The position numbers and the translations under genes are program-made. Under the pieces are notes generated by a model. That model saw only the letters and a program-made list of their open reading frames with translations, made no database searches and was not told where the DNA came from. Positions 1 to 8,947 of a DNA stretch of 64,000 nt are shown in pieces. The stretch spans positions 496,001 to 560,000 of the forward strand of contig NZ_UTIQ01000241.1 in assembly GCF_900582625.1 (NCBI RefSeq). The letters run 5' to 3'. The DNA is from Pseudomonas viridiflava. Lineage in GTDB: Bacteria; Pseudomonadota; Gammaproteobacteria; Pseudomonadales; Pseudomonadaceae. Position 1 is the first letter of the stretch. Every line of letters begins with the position of its first letter.

Positions 1-1
1 C

Positions 2-784
2 GCTGAAACGTTCGCCGCTTGCCCGGCGCTGAAACTGGTGTTGGTGGCCGCCACCGGCACCAACAATGTCGACCTCGCTGCCGCCCGTGAACATGGCGTG
101 GTGGTGTGCAACTGCCAGGGTTACGGCACGCCTTCAGTGGCGCAACACACCTTGATGTTGCTGCTGGCCTTGGCGACCCGTTTGCCCGATTACCAACAGG
201 CGATTCGAGAAGGCAAATGGCAGCAGGCCAAGCAGTTTTGTTTGCTGGATTTCCCCATCGTCGAACTGGAAGGTAAAACCCTCGGCCTGCTTGGTCATGG
301 CGAATTGGGCAGCGCGGTGGCGAAGCTGGCCGAGGCGTTTGGCATGCGCGTGTTGCTGGGGCAATTGCCGGGACGGCCGCCCCGTGAAAATCGCCTGCCG
401 CTGGAGCAATTGCTGCCGCAAATCGACGCATTGACCCTGCACTGCCCGCTCAACGAACACACCCGCAACCTGATAGACGCACCGCAGCTGGCGCTGATGA
501 AACCCAGCGCATTTTTGCTGAACACCGCCCGTGGTGGCCTGGTCAATGAACAAGCATTGGCTGATGCATTGCTCCGGGGTCATCTCGGCGGAGCGGCCAC
601 GGATGTGCTGAGCCAGGAACCGCCGAGCGCTGGCAATCCGTTGCTGGCGAACGACATTCCACGGCTGATCGTCACGCCCCACAGCGCATGGGGAAGCCGC
701 GAAGCGCGGCAGCGCATCGTTGGCCAACTGAGCGAAAACGCCGAGGCATTTTTCCTCGGTGCGCCGAAACGACAGGTCGGCTAA
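2..784 (+). CDS. D-isomer-specific 2-hydroxyacid dehydrogenase, 5' end outside the window
   Basis: NAD(P)-dependent reduction of a 2-keto acid to a D-2-hydroxy acid; the closest family feel is the hydroxypyruvate reductase/glycerate dehydrogenase branch. The reading frame is open from base 2, so only the N-terminal part of the substrate domain is missing. A Rossmann glycine motif GHGELG lies at about 293-310. The three catalytic residues of the family are all present: Arg in NTARGG (about 530), Glu in SQEPP (about 617) and His in TPHSAW (about 680). It ends about 40 bp before rsmC on the same strand, so the two may share a transcript. The substrate cannot be decided from sequence. Confidence 0.9.
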   Translation, partial: AETFAACPALKLVLVAATGTNNVDLAAAREHGVVVCNCQGYGTPSVAQHTLMLLLALATRLPDYQQAIREGKWQQAKQFCLLDFPIVELEGKTLGLLGHGELGSAVAKLAEAFGMRVLLGQLPGRPPRENRLPLEQLLPQIDALTLHCPLNEHTRNLIDAPQLALMKPSAFLLNTARGGLVNEQALADALLRGHLGGAATDVLSQEPPSAGNPLLANDIPRLIVTPHSAWGSREARQRIVGQLSENAEAFFLGAPKRQVG

Positions 785-824
785 GCTGCCCCGCTTTTTG
801 CCGCCCCCATCCAAGGAGACGCCC

Positions 825-1823
825 ATGGACCCGCGAAGCGAAGTGCTGCTGCGTCAGCCCGAACTGTTCACCGGTAACGTGCTGTTAGCGGGTTTGCCGG
901 CTGACGGTTTACTCGGCGAACTGCCTGCTGCACACGGCTGGAGCTGGCATGCTGGCGACCATAACAACCTGAATGAGCGCTTCGCGCAGCGCTGCCATTT
1001 CGGCGTGGCGCCGAGCGATCAGCCCTTTGATGCCGCCGTGGTGTTTCTGCCCAAGTCTCGCGAACTGACCGATTACCTGCTGACGGTGTTGGCGTCGCGC
1101 CTGGCCGGTCGCCAGTTGTTTTTGGTCGGTGAAAAACGCGCCGGTATCGAGCGTGCGGCCAAGCAACTGCAACCCTTTGGCAGCCCGCGCAAACTCGACA
1201 GCGCGCGGCATTGTCAGCTGTGGCAAGTGACGGTGGAAAACGCACCGGCCGCGCCGAATTTGAACGCCCTGGCGCAGCGCTACGAGCTGGAGCTGGATGA
1301 CGGCCCGCTGACCATCCTCAGCTTGCCGGGCGTATTCAGTCACGGCCGTTTGGATCGCGGCACCGCACTGTTTCTACAGCACGTAGACAAGCTGCCGAGC
1401 GGGCACATGCTCGACTTCGGTTGCGGCGCTGGCGTGGTGGGCGCGGTGCTGAAACGGCGTTATCCAGAGAGTTCGGTCACGCTGCTGGATGTCGATGCAT
1501 TCGCGGCGGCAAGCAGCCGGTTAACCCTGGCGGCCAACGGCCTTGAGGCGGATGTGATCACCGGCGATGGCATCGATGCCGCGCCGAAAAACCTGATGGC
1601 CATTCTGACCAATCCCCCTTTCCACGAAGGCGTGCATACCCATTACCGCGCCACGGAAGAGTTGTTGCGCAAGGCGGTAAAACACTTGGAGCACAAAGGT
1701 GAACTGCGCCTGGTGGCCAACAGTTTTCTGAAATATCCGCCGCTCATCGAACAGCATCTGGGCCCGTGCGCCACGCTGGGCGAAGGTCAGGGGTTTCGCG
1801 TTTACCGAGCCAAACGGCATTAA
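825..1823 (+). CDS. rsmC: 16S rRNA (guanine1207-N2)-methyltransferase RsmC
   Basis: SAM-dependent methylation of G1207 in 16S rRNA of the 30S subunit. The protein is 332 residues (E. coli RsmC 343). It has a degenerate N-terminal methyltransferase-like half and a catalytic C-terminal half with SAM motif LDFGCGAG near residue 195 and the N2-guanine signature NPPFHEG near residue 263. I chose the ATG at 825 because AAGGAG lies just upstream and the first residues ([11 protein letters not shown]) fit the family; an in-frame earlier start at 759 would overlap the previous gene. Confidence 0.93.
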   Translation: MDPRSEVLLRQPELFTGNVLLAGLPADGLLGELPAAHGWSWHAGDHNNLNERFAQRCHFGVAPSDQPFDAAVVFLPKSRELTDYLLTVLASRLAGRQLFLVGEKRAGIERAAKQLQPFGSPRKLDSARHCQLWQVTVENAPAAPNLNALAQRYELELDDGPLTILSLPGVFSHGRLDRGTALFLQHVDKLPSGHMLDFGCGAGVVGAVLKRRYPESSVTLLDVDAFAAASSRLTLAANGLEADVITGDGIDAAPKNLMAILTNPPFHEGVHTHYRATEELLRKAVKHLEHKGELRLVANSFLKYPPLIEQHLGPCATLGEGQGFRVYRAKRH

Positions 1824-1865
1824 CTTTGGCTTGCCGCTTACAGCGTCCTCGGGCAGAATCCGCTC

Positions 1866-2012
1866 CGTCCTAGGGGAGTAGTCTCCCGCAAGCACTGCAA
1901 TTGCCAGCGCTTCGCCCGGCACGCGTCAACATACTTGCTCCTCAGAGCATGGCGCGTGCGACCCAAGGTCCGCCTAGACGGACCCAGGGGTTTGACAAGA
2001 CCTATGACACGT
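1866..2012 (+). promoter_or_regulatory. yybP-ykoY family manganese riboswitch
   Basis: The 256-bp leader before the GDT1-family gene carries the hallmark conserved blocks of the yybP-ykoY aptamer in order: GGGGAGTAG (1873-1881), CGTCAACATAC (1924-1934) and TGACAAGACCT (1993-2003). They are separated by variable stems. This class binds Mn2+ and switches on Mn-export or Mn-handling membrane proteins, which matches the gene that follows. Identification is by motif recognition; a covariance-model search was not possible. Confidence 0.9.
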
Positions 2013-2067
2013 AACTCCTTACCCGGGGCGGGAAGAAGTACGTGTCATAGCCGTGTCTACCCGCCCC
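2003..2067 (+). promoter_or_regulatory. Expression platform of the Mn riboswitch (two competing hairpins)
   Basis: A perfect 11-bp inverted repeat TATGACACGTA/TACGTGTCATA (2003-2013 with 2039-2049) starts inside the last aptamer block. A second pair, GGGGCGGG (2025-2032) with CCCGCCCC (2060-2067), lies partly inside its loop and ends 1-2 nt before the GAGGA ribosome site (2069-2073). The two helices cross each other, so they should be alternatives or form a pseudoknot. There is no T-run after either, which suggests translational control. Confidence 0.6.
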
Positions 2068-2079
2068 TGAGGAAGCCTG

Positions 2080-2664
2080 ATGCTTGATTCCCTTCTCGTT
2101 CCAACCGGTATTGTCGCCTTGGCTGAAATTGGCGACAAAACCCAGCTGCTCGCCCTGATTTTGGCGGCGCGGTTCCGTAAACCCTGGCCGATCATTGCCG
2201 GCATTGTTGTGGCTACCCTCGCCAACCATGCGGCCGCCGGCGCGGTGGGCGCTTGGGTCAGCGGATTTTTCTCCGATGTGGTTCTGCACTGGATTCTCGC
2301 CGTGAGCTTTGCCGCGACCGCGTTGTGGACCCTGGTGCCGGACAAAATCGATGACGACGAAACGACTACGGCCCGTAGCTTTGGCCCATTCCTCACGACT
2401 CTGATTGCGTTCTTTCTCGCTGAAATTGGCGATAAAACGCAGATCGCCACCGTCATGCTCGCCGCGCAATATCCCGAGCTGTGGCTAGTCATTATCGGCA
2501 CCACTGTTGGCATGTTGCTGGCGAACGTGCCGGTGGTATTGGCCGGCAATTTCGCTGCCGACAAACTTCCGCTCACCTTGATTCGCCGTTTGGCAGCCGG
2601 TGCGTTCTTCATCCTTGCGGGCATCGCGATCTACAAAGCACTGCAAGCGAGCGGCATGGTTTAA
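2080..2664 (+). CDS. TMEM165/GDT1 (UPF0016) family cation transporter
   Basis: Inner-membrane protein of 194 residues, thought to move Mn2+ (and perhaps Ca2+) in exchange for protons. It has the internal two-fold repeat of the family, each half carrying the signature E-x-G-D-K-T: LAEIGDKTQ near residues 11-19 and again near 109-117. About six hydrophobic helices are predicted by eye. The ATG at 2080 follows GAGGAAG. Its placement directly under a yybP-ykoY riboswitch supports manganese as the substrate and Mn-dependent induction. A short acidic linker (DDDETT) separates the halves. Confidence 0.93.
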   Translation: MLDSLLVPTGIVALAEIGDKTQLLALILAARFRKPWPIIAGIVVATLANHAAAGAVGAWVSGFFSDVVLHWILAVSFAATALWTLVPDKIDDDETTTARSFGPFLTTLIAFFLAEIGDKTQIATVMLAAQYPELWLVIIGTTVGMLLANVPVVLAGNFAADKLPLTLIRRLAAGAFFILAGIAIYKALQASGMV

Positions 2665-2797
2665 CCCGCACCACTTATCTGACGCCAGGTTACTGGCGTT
2701 TCGGCCAATGCCGATTCACAGCGGCGCCAGGCAGAGTCGGCTAGGCTTGCTTCTGGTTAAAGGAAGCCCTTCTAGCCCAACTCTGCCGAGCGCCGCT

Positions 2798-3241
2798 ATG
2801 TCATTGGATGATATGAAAAGGCTGGTCCGCCACCACATCGACCTGTCATGGAATAAAGGTCGAATCGCCCTCGCTGAACAACTGCACAGCAAAAGCTTTA
2901 TCTACAAAAGTTCGTTCGTTGGCCGCCCCCTCGACAGCGAAGCCTTTGGGCAGATGGTTGTCGACATTCGCAGCGCCATGCCCGACTTGGTTGTAGTGGT
3001 CGAAGAAATGCTGGCCGAAGGCAACAAGGTGTTCACCTGGAGCACCCTGATCGGCACGCTGGAAAAACCCACCCTCGGTTATCCCGCCAGTGACAAAGTG
3101 CTGAGCATTTCGGCCATGGCCTGCTGGACGCTGACCTGCGGCGGTGAAATCGAAGAGTTGTGCACCATCTTCGACATGGAAAGCTTCCGCTCCCAGCTCG
3201 GCCTGGTAACCCGGCCGTTCGCCGAAGTAGCGTTGCCCTGA
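2798..3241 (+). CDS. SnoaL/NTF2-like fold protein
   Basis: A 147-residue protein with the cone-shaped NTF2-like pattern: an N-terminal helix pair (MKRLVRHHIDLSWNKG), then strands with DSEAFGQMV, VVEEMLAEGNKVF and a tryptophan-rich C-terminal sheet. Members are polyketide cyclases, ester cyclases and many uncharacterised enzymes, so no substrate is proposed. The start at 2798 is preferred to an upstream in-frame start at 2600 because that one overlaps the transporter gene and gives an arginine-rich tail unlike the family. Confidence 0.75.
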   Translation: MSLDDMKRLVRHHIDLSWNKGRIALAEQLHSKSFIYKSSFVGRPLDSEAFGQMVVDIRSAMPDLVVVVEEMLAEGNKVFTWSTLIGTLEKPTLGYPASDKVLSISAMACWTLTCGGEIEELCTIFDMESFRSQLGLVTRPFAEVALP

Positions 3242-3257
3242 ACCAATACAAAAAACC

Positions 3258-3343
3258 TGTGGGAGCGGCTTTAGCCGCGATAGGTCAGTCGCCGTTTCTA
3301 AGCCTGACCAAGCGCGGCTAACCAATACCGCCAGCCGCTCCCA
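3258..3343. repeat. Pseudomonas REP pair (inverted)
   Basis: Two REP units face each other between convergent genes: TGGGAGCGGCTTTAGCCGCG from about 3259, and the inverse arm ending CCGCTCCCA at about 3342. The right arm is broken by about 11 extra bases. The pair can fold in the mRNA of either gene and may serve as a terminator or mRNA stabiliser. Confidence 0.8.
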
Positions 3344-3352
3344 AGGATTTTA

Positions 3353-4171
3353 TTACTTCGGTTTGGCCTGCTGATACAACGGCTCAACTTTCGGAATCGC
3401 CGCCTGCAACGAGGCGATGCGGCTGCTGCTGGCCGGGTGCGTGCTCATGAATTCAGGTGGTGAACCTTCGCTGGCCTGGCTCATTTTCTGCCACAGAGTT
3501 ACCGCTGCATTGGGGTTGTAACCGGCGCGGGCGGACAGTTCGAGGCCGATCAGGTCAGCTTCGTTTTCGTTCTCGCGGCTGTTGGGCAGCGTCAGGCTGT
3601 ACTCCACCACCGTGTCGGCCAAGGCCATCGAATCTTCGCCCAGCCCCAGCAATGCGCCGGCCCCTTGCTTGGCGATTTCCATGCCGTAGGCCTTGGACAT
3701 GGCCTCGCGGCCGTGCTCGCGCAGGGCGTGGGCAATTTCGTGGCCCATGACGGCGGCCAGCTCGTCATCGGTGAGTTTCAGTTGGTCGATCAGGCCGCTG
3801 TACACAATGATCTTGCCGCCAGGGCCGCAGTTGGCATTGAGCTCTTCGCTGTCGACCAGGTTCACTTCCCACGCCCACTGCGCCGAATCCGGACGCAGCT
3901 TTGGCGCTTGGGCAATCAGCCGTTTAGCCACTGCGTCAACGCGTTTGGCGTTGGCGCTGGTCTTGTCCAGCTGGCCTTTGCCTTTGGCCTCGCTAAGAGT
4001 TTGTTGGTACGACTGCGCATACATCTGGTTGACCTCTTGGGTCGACAGCATGCTGAACATGTATTGCTTGCGTCCCACTCCAACAGAGTCACCGCTGGTG
4101 GTGTTGACCGCCTGACAGGCGCTCAGTAGCAGGCCTGCGGCCACTACCGTCAAACGAAAAGAGTGCTTCAT
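3353..4171 (-). CDS. M48 family periplasmic metallopeptidase, lipoprotein
   Basis: Zinc endopeptidase of 272 residues, probably anchored in a membrane and acting in the envelope, similar in layout to E. coli LoiP. A type II signal peptide with lipobox LLSAC ends at Cys19. The zinc motif HEIAH is at residues 144-148 inside AAVMGHEIAHALREHG, and a third ligand is expected in the downstream ENEAD block. The internal ATG at 4171 is chosen as start because GGAGG precedes it and the signal peptide begins there; the longer frame up to 4231 lacks these. Possible role: quality control of outer-membrane proteins. Confidence 0.9.
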   Translation of the reverse strand: MKHSFRLTVVAAGLLLSACQAVNTTSGDSVGVGRKQYMFSMLSTQEVNQMYAQSYQQTLSEAKGKGQLDKTSANAKRVDAVAKRLIAQAPKLRPDSAQWAWEVNLVDSEELNANCGPGGKIIVYSGLIDQLKLTDDELAAVMGHEIAHALREHGREAMSKAYGMEIAKQGAGALLGLGEDSMALADTVVEYSLTLPNSRENENEADLIGLELSARAGYNPNAAVTLWQKMSQASEGSPPEFMSTHPASSSRIASLQAAIPKVEPLYQQAKPK

Positions 4172-4345
4172 ACCGGTCCTCCATAAACGGGTTCGTATGC
4201 TAGTGCGCCCACCTTTGCAGAACAACCACACTTGCGCTCTGGCAATCGGCCATCTTTGCTACACATGTCCGCCGCTCATGCTTTCGCAGCAGGCGGCCGA
4301 TACGCCAGGGACAGGTTGCCAACAAAGTCCGATGTGGGGGTGTTC

Positions 4346-6481
4346 ATGCGTTTGAAATCCATCCAGTTCTCCGTGGCCTTGTTGGCCGGTGCCAGCGTGC
4401 TGGCTGTCGTGGCCGCGCTGGTGCTGTATTCGCTATTCGCCGGTGCGCGCACCCAGGACATGGTGAAAACCAGCACCCAGTCGTTGCTCGAAGAAATGAT
4501 TCACCAACGTCTGACCACACTGGCCCAGGCGCAGGTCAGTCAAATTTTGCGTGAGCTGGAATATCCCTTGGTCATCGCCGCCGGCGTCGCGCAAACCAAT
4601 GCTCTGGTGGGCGAAACCGACAGCAGCGGCGCGCCGGCGGTGAGCCTGTCGCGGGAAGAGTTACTCAACCTGCTGCACGACGCCCTGCAAAAGAATCCGA
4701 AACTGGTAGATGCCTATATCGGCTGGGAGCCTGGCGCGTTTGACGGCAATGACGCCGCCTACGCCGGGCAGACCGCCAAGGGCGCCAGCGACATCGGGCG
4801 TTTTATTCCCTGGTGGTACCGCAAAGAGGACGGCAGCCTGACCCTCGACACCCTCGGCCCGGATATCGAAAGCAGCAAGCTGCTGCCCACCGGCGTGCGT
4901 GCCGGCGAGTATTACCTCTGCCCGCGCGAAACCAAACGCACCTGCCTGATCGATCCGGCTCCCTACGAAATGGGCGGCAAGATGGTCATGCTCGCCTCGT
5001 TCAACGTGCCGATTCTGGCCAAGGGCGAATTCAAAGGCATCGTCGGTGCCGACCTCACCGTCGACTTCATTCAGGAACTGCTTAAAACCGAAGACGCCAA
5101 GCTTTACGACGGCGCCGGTGAACTGGGCCTGATTTCCAACAACGGCCGCATCGTTGCTTACACCAAAGACCCCAGCAAACTCGGCGCGCCAAGCACCGAA
5201 GTGCTGCCGGGCATTGGCGACGTAAAATCGCTCCCGCTGGGCCAGGCGACCTTCAGCACCAACAAAGACACCGGCGAGCTGCAATTGCTGATGCCATTCA
5301 ACATCGCCGAAACCGGCAGCCGCTGGACCCTCGTGCTGCAAGTACCGGAAAAAGCCGTGTATGCCGAACTCAACGCCCTGCACCAGAAACTCAACGACCA
5401 ACGCCAAACCGACACCCTCGGCATGACCCTCGTGGGCCTGGTGATTGCCGGCATCGGCCTGTTGGTGATCTGGTTCGTCGGCTACGGCATTGCCCGTCCG
5501 CTGAAACAGATGGTGGTGATGCTGGACGACATCGCCAAAGGCGACGGCGACCTGACCAAGCGCCTGCAAGTAGACCGCGCCGACGAGCTGGGGCAAATCG
5601 CCAACGGCTTCAACACGTTCCTCAACAAGCTGCAAAACATGATTCGCGATGTGGTGGGCTCGGTGCAGAAAGTCAGCGACTCTTCGGAGAACACCGCCGA
5701 CATCGCCATCCGCACCAACCAGGGCGTGCAGCGACAAATGACCGAGATCGACCAAGTGGCCACCGCCGTGCACGAGATGACCGCCACCGCCCAGGACGTC
5801 GCGCGTAACGCCACCCTGGCGGCCGAGTCTGCCAATGCCGCCGACCGCTCGGCCAACGAAGGCAAACGCATCGTCAACAACACCTCGCAAGCCATCGCCT
5901 CGCTCGCCACTGAAATCGGTCGCGCCGTGGCGGTGGTGCAGAACCTGGCCAAAGACAGCGAAAACATCAACGCCATCCTCACCGCTATTCGCGGCATTGC
6001 CGAGCAGACCAACCTGCTCGCCTTGAACGCGGCCATCGAAGCAGCGCGGGCCGGCGAACAGGGCCGCGGCTTTGCCGTAGTGGCGGACGAAGTGCGCAAC
6101 CTGGCGCAGAAAACCCAACAGGCCACCGAAGAAATTCAGGCCATGATCCAGCAACTTCAGCACGGCACCCGCGAAGTGGTGAAGGTGATGGAAGACAGCC
6201 AGGGCAAAACCGACGAGAGCGTCAAGCACGCCGCCCAAGCCGCCGGCGCGCTGGATGCGATCACCGAAGCGGTGTCGGTGATTAACGACATGAACACCCA
6301 GATCGCCAGCGCCGCCGAAGAACAAAGCGCAGTGGCCGAAGACATCAACCGCAACGTCACCAACATCGGCCAGGTGGCTGCCGAGGTGGCCGGTGGCGCG
6401 GATGAGGCCAGCAAGGCGAGCGCGGAATTGACCAAATTGGCCGAGCAGCAGCGGCGGCTGATTAATCAGTTTCGGGTGTAA
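4346..6481 (+). CDS. Methyl-accepting chemotaxis protein with periplasmic Cache domain
   Basis: Chemoreceptor of 711 residues. TM1 is at about 8-31, followed by a periplasmic region of some 320 residues that reads as a double Cache sensor (for example [10 protein letters not shown] and a block ending [13 protein letters not shown]). TM2 is at about 355-375, HAMP at about 378-430, then a long coiled-coil signalling domain whose hairpin tip [19 protein letters not shown] lies near residues 552-570. It ends without a CheR-tethering pentapeptide. Start at the ATG at 4346; earlier in-frame codons would add a non-membrane tail. Many Pseudomonas receptors of this shape sense amino acids, but the ligand cannot be read here. 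Confidence 0.92.
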   Translation: MRLKSIQFSVALLAGASVLAVVAALVLYSLFAGARTQDMVKTSTQSLLEEMIHQRLTTLAQAQVSQILRELEYPLVIAAGVAQTNALVGETDSSGAPAVSLSREELLNLLHDALQKNPKLVDAYIGWEPGAFDGNDAAYAGQTAKGASDIGRFIPWWYRKEDGSLTLDTLGPDIESSKLLPTGVRAGEYYLCPRETKRTCLIDPAPYEMGGKMVMLASFNVPILAKGEFKGIVGADLTVDFIQELLKTEDAKLYDGAGELGLISNNGRIVAYTKDPSKLGAPSTEVLPGIGDVKSLPLGQATFSTNKDTGELQLLMPFNIAETGSRWTLVLQVPEKAVYAELNALHQKLNDQRQTDTLGMTLVGLVIAGIGLLVIWFVGYGIARPLKQMVVMLDDIAKGDGDLTKRLQVDRADELGQIANGFNTFLNKLQNMIRDVVGSVQKVSDSSENTADIAIRTNQGVQRQMTEIDQVATAVHEMTATAQDVARNATLAAESANAADRSANEGKRIVNNTSQAIASLATEIGRAVAVVQNLAKDSENINAILTAIRGIAEQTNLLALNAAIEAARAGEQGRGFAVVADEVRNLAQKTQQATEEIQAMIQQLQHGTREVVKVMEDSQGKTDESVKHAAQAAGALDAITEAVSVINDMNTQIASAAEEQSAVAEDINRNVTNIGQVAAEVAGGADEASKASAELTKLAEQQRRLINQFRV

Positions 6482-6506
6482 GGTTCGCGGTCGCCGTTTG
6501 CAGGAA

Positions 6507-6565
6507 TCGAGGCTGAAGCCTCTCCTACACTCCAACGGATTTTGTAGGAGAGGCTTTAGCCTCGA
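6507..6565. repeat. REP-like inverted repeat
   Basis: Arms TCGAGGCTGAAGCCTCTCCTACA and TGTAGGAGAGGCTTTAGCCTCGA (one mismatch) are separated by about 13 bases, just after the chemoreceptor stop codon. It belongs to a different sequence subfamily from the GTGGGAGCGGC elements elsewhere in the window. Confidence 0.8.
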
Positions 6566-6581
6566 TGCTCTTGATCTTAAG

Positions 6582-6619
6582 AAACAAAAAGCCCGGCATC
6601 CGCCGGGCTTTGTTTTTTT
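6582..6619. terminator. Bidirectional rho-independent terminator
   Basis: Stem AAAGCCCGGC (6588-6597)/GCCGGGCTTT (6602-6611) with a 4-nt loop. A T-run follows on the plus strand (6613-6619) and an A-run precedes it (6586-6590), so it can end both the chemoreceptor transcript and the convergent repeat-protein transcript. Confidence 0.9.
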
Positions 6620-6632
6620 ACTGCGTCAGTTG

Positions 6633-7175
6633 TTAGCTGATACGACCAGCACCTACACGATCAGCACCACCTTCAGCTACACGGTTTGCACCAGTACGGT
6701 TAGCACCACCTTCAGCTACGCGGTTGGCGCCGGTACGGTCGGCACCGCCTTCGGCTACGCGGTTAGCGCCGGTACGGTCTGCACCGCCTTCAGCTACACG
6801 GTTAGCGCCAGTACGGTCAGCACCGCCTTCAGCTACACGGTTAGCGCCAGTACGGTCAGCGCCGCCTTCAGCTACACGGTTAGCGCCAGTACGGTCAGCA
6901 CCACCTTCAGCTACGCGGTTGGCGCCGGTACGGTCGGCACCGCCTTCGGCTACACGGTTGGCACCGGTACGGTCAGCACCACCTTCGGCTACGCGGTTGG
7001 CGCCAGTGCGGTCGGCACCACTTTCAGCTACGCGGTTGGCGCCGGTACGGTCGGCACCACTTTCAGCGACTGCTTGGGAATTCAGTTGTTGGTACAGGTC
7101 GGTGGCGTGAACAGTCACAGCGCTGGCGGCCAGTACGGAGAGGGTCAAGCTGAGGATCAATTTGTTGGTTTTCAT
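6633..7175 (-). CDS. Secreted protein made of eleven 13-residue tandem repeats
   Basis: A 180-residue protein of unknown function. Residues 1-24 form a clear Sec signal peptide (MKTNKLILSLTLSVLAASAV, then TVHA before the cut). A short linker TDLYQQLNSQA follows, then eleven exact-length copies of VAEGGADRTGANR from residue 36 to 178. The first two copies have S for G, the tenth N for D, and the last ends RVGAGR. Composition is extreme: mostly G, A, R, D/N, V and E with almost no bulky hydrophobics, so it is probably disordered or a regular polar solenoid. The start at 7175 has GGAGCG upstream. No family function is asserted; I recall similar proteins only in Pseudomonas. Confidence 0.85.
   Translation of the reverse strand: MKTNKLILSLTLSVLAASAVTVHATDLYQQLNSQAVAESGADRTGANRVAESGADRTGANRVAEGGADRTGANRVAEGGADRTGANRVAEGGADRTGANRVAEGGADRTGANRVAEGGADRTGANRVAEGGADRTGANRVAEGGADRTGANRVAEGGANRTGANRVAEGGADRVGAGRIS
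6642..7070. repeat. Eleven tandem 39-bp coding repeats
   Basis: Exactly 11 x 39 bp, in frame with the 13-residue protein repeat. Differences between copies are largely third-position changes (for example GCCGGTACGG versus GCCAGTACGG on the plus strand). Copies are therefore diverged at silent sites while the peptide is kept, which points to purifying selection on the repeat unit together with recent copy-number shuffling. Confidence 0.92.
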
Positions 7176-7335
7176 GATGTTCGCTCCAGAAGTTTTGTTT
7201 GCTTGGGTGTGAAGCTAGTATTGATCGATTTATTTACTGCGAAAAGCGCAAATATCCGCCTAAACATATCCACTTATTAGATATATAAGCCTATGCACAG
7301 GCGGATAGCGCCGGTCGCCACTGAGTGTGGGAGGG

Positions 7336-8070
7336 TTAGTACGGGCTTGCGGTCGGTCGCACGATCAGCTCGCTGACGTCGACATCTGCTGGTTGCTCAA
7401 CGGCGTAGGCGATGGCGCGAGCGATGGCCGATGCCGGAATGGCAATCTTGCGGAACTCACGCATCTCAGCGCGCCCGCCTTCGTCGGAGATGCTTTCGGC
7501 CAGCTCGGATTCGGTAACGCCCGGCGCGATGACGGTGACGCGAATGTCGCCGCCTACTTCCTGACGCAATCCTTCGGAAATCGCCCGCACCGCGTACTTG
7601 GTGGCGCAATACACAGCGGCAGTCGGGCTGACGGCGTAGGCGCCGATCGAGGCGATGTTGATGATCTGCCCGGCCCGTTGTTTCTGCATCAGCGGCAACG
7701 TGGCGGCGATGCCGTGCAACACGCCGCGAATGTTCACGTCGATCATCTGATTCCACTCATTGATCTTCAGCGCTTCGAGTTTGGACAGCGGCATGACACC
7801 GGCATTGTTGACCAGCACATCAACGCGACCATGCAGCTCGACGGCAAAGTCGATAAACGCCTGCACGTCTTCCATATTGGTAACGTCCAGCGCCCGCACA
7901 TCGGCGATGCCACCGGCTTCGCGAATTTCGGCGGCCAAGGTTTCCAGGCGGTCAGTGCGACGGGCGCCGAGCACGACCTTGGCGCCCTGGCTGGCCAGAA
8001 GGCGTGCGGTGGCTTCGCCGATACCGCTGCTGGCGCCGGTGATGGCGATGACTTTCTGAACTGTTTGCAT
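7336..8070 (-). CDS. SDR family NAD(P)-dependent oxidoreductase
   Basis: Classical short-chain dehydrogenase of 244 residues. The cofactor motif TGASSGIG is at 11-18, NNAG at 88-91, and the catalytic set is Ser151, Tyr164 and Lys168 (YCATK). GARR after the second strand (about 35-38) suggests NADP(H) preference. The start at 8070 has GGAGA upstream; a longer frame to 8145 has an arginine-rich head that does not fit the fold. The gene stands alone between two intergenic regions. Substrate unknown; close relatives are often labelled oxidoreductases of the YdfG/serine-dehydrogenase type. Confidence 0.9.
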   Translation of the reverse strand: MQTVQKVIAITGASSGIGEATARLLASQGAKVVLGARRTDRLETLAAEIREAGGIADVRALDVTNMEDVQAFIDFAVELHGRVDVLVNNAGVMPLSKLEALKINEWNQMIDVNIRGVLHGIAATLPLMQKQRAGQIINIASIGAYAVSPTAAVYCATKYAVRAISEGLRQEVGGDIRVTVIAPGVTESELAESISDEGGRAEMREFRKIAIPASAIARAIAYAVEQPADVDVSELIVRPTASPY

Positions 8071-8276
8071 GGCGTATCTCCTGATCCGTTTTTTTAGAGG
8101 TCCTGCCTGAGCAGGTCTGGGATCAAGAATAAGAACGCCGGGCAAGTGAGGGTTATTCGATTACTGCGGCGTGTTTGCACATTCCTGCAAGCGTGAATTG
8201 GAAGCGACAAAGCCATCGCCACCACGCGCCCAATCGCCTAGGGTGTGGTTATCGCTATCCCATGTCAGGAGAAACC

Positions 8277-8714
8277 ATGGACGCCTTTATGCAAGCGGCA
8301 ATCGAAGAAGCACAGTTGGGACTGGCCGAAGGCGGCATTCCGATTGGCTCGGTGTTAGTGCATGACGGTCGCATCATCGGGCGCGGCCACAACCGTCGCG
8401 TGCAGGAGGGCAGCGTGATCAAACATGGCGAAATGGATGCGCTGGAAAACGCCGGTCGCCAACCCGCCAGCCTGTACCGCGAAGCGGTGCTGTACACCAC
8501 GCTATCGCCCTGCCCTATGTGCAGTGGCGCGATTCTGCTCTACGGCATTCGCCGTGTGATCGTGGGCGAAAACCAGACCTTTATGGGCGACGAAGAGCTG
8601 CTGCGCTCACGTGGCGTGGAAGTCGACGTGCTGAACAACCACACCTGCGTGTCGCTGATGGAACAGTTCATTGCCGAGCAGCCGCAGCTGTGGAATGAAG
8701 ACATCGGCGAGTAA
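8277..8714 (+). CDS. Cytosine deaminase, fungal (Fcy1) type nucleoside deaminase
   Basis: Zinc hydrolase of 145 residues expected to turn cytosine into uracil (or a related base) in the cytosol for pyrimidine salvage. The zinc and proton-shuttle residues are His50, Glu52, Cys79 and Cys82 (HGE and PCPMC). The spacing His to first Cys of 29 residues is the same as in yeast Fcy1, and both the core (GGIPIGSVLV, LYTTLSPC, YGIRR) and the C-terminal WNEDIGE closely resemble the yeast enzyme rather than the unrelated E. coli CodA. The ATG at 8277 follows CAGGAGA at 8266-8272; a nearby ATG at 8262 is less well placed. Confidence 0.88.
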   Translation: MDAFMQAAIEEAQLGLAEGGIPIGSVLVHDGRIIGRGHNRRVQEGSVIKHGEMDALENAGRQPASLYREAVLYTTLSPCPMCSGAILLYGIRRVIVGENQTFMGDEELLRSRGVEVDVLNNHTCVSLMEQFIAEQPQLWNEDIGE

Positions 8715-8740
8715 ACCCTCGTCAACCCGCGCACTACCGG

Positions 8741-8758
8741 ACGGGGCAGCCGCCCCGT
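8741..8758 (+). terminator. Possible terminator hairpin after the deaminase gene
   Basis: Perfect 7-bp GC stem ACGGGGC/GCCCCGT with a 4-nt loop, 26 bp after the stop codon. The run after it (TCTCC) is poor in T, so it may be a weak or rho-assisted terminator. Confidence 0.5.
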
Positions 8759-8947
8759 TCTCCCCGCCTGACTCCCGCACTTTTCCGCGCGTGCACGCGA
8801 GAAAGACTTCCCGCCGCACCAGCCCCTAGATTCGAGCCCCTGCCCGCTTTACGTAATTGCGCGCCGGCCACGCCGTGGCTCGGCAAACCCACAACGAATC
8901 GATGCAAGGCATAACTCTAATTACCTGCTCGGTTCTTCGGAGTAAGC

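Noticed and set aside
4661-6535. 624-codon open frame on the minus strand
   Set aside because: It is the antisense shadow of the chemoreceptor: low-complexity His/Gly/Leu composition, no ribosome site, no family resemblance, while the plus strand encodes a full MCP.
6642-7070. Repeats considered as a CRISPR array
   Set aside because: The 39-bp units are directly adjacent with no spacers and are in frame within a gene.
6498-7280. 260-codon plus-strand frame through the 39-bp repeats
   Set aside because: A 39-bp repeat without stops keeps several frames open at once. Only the minus-strand product has a signal peptide, a ribosome site and its own terminator.
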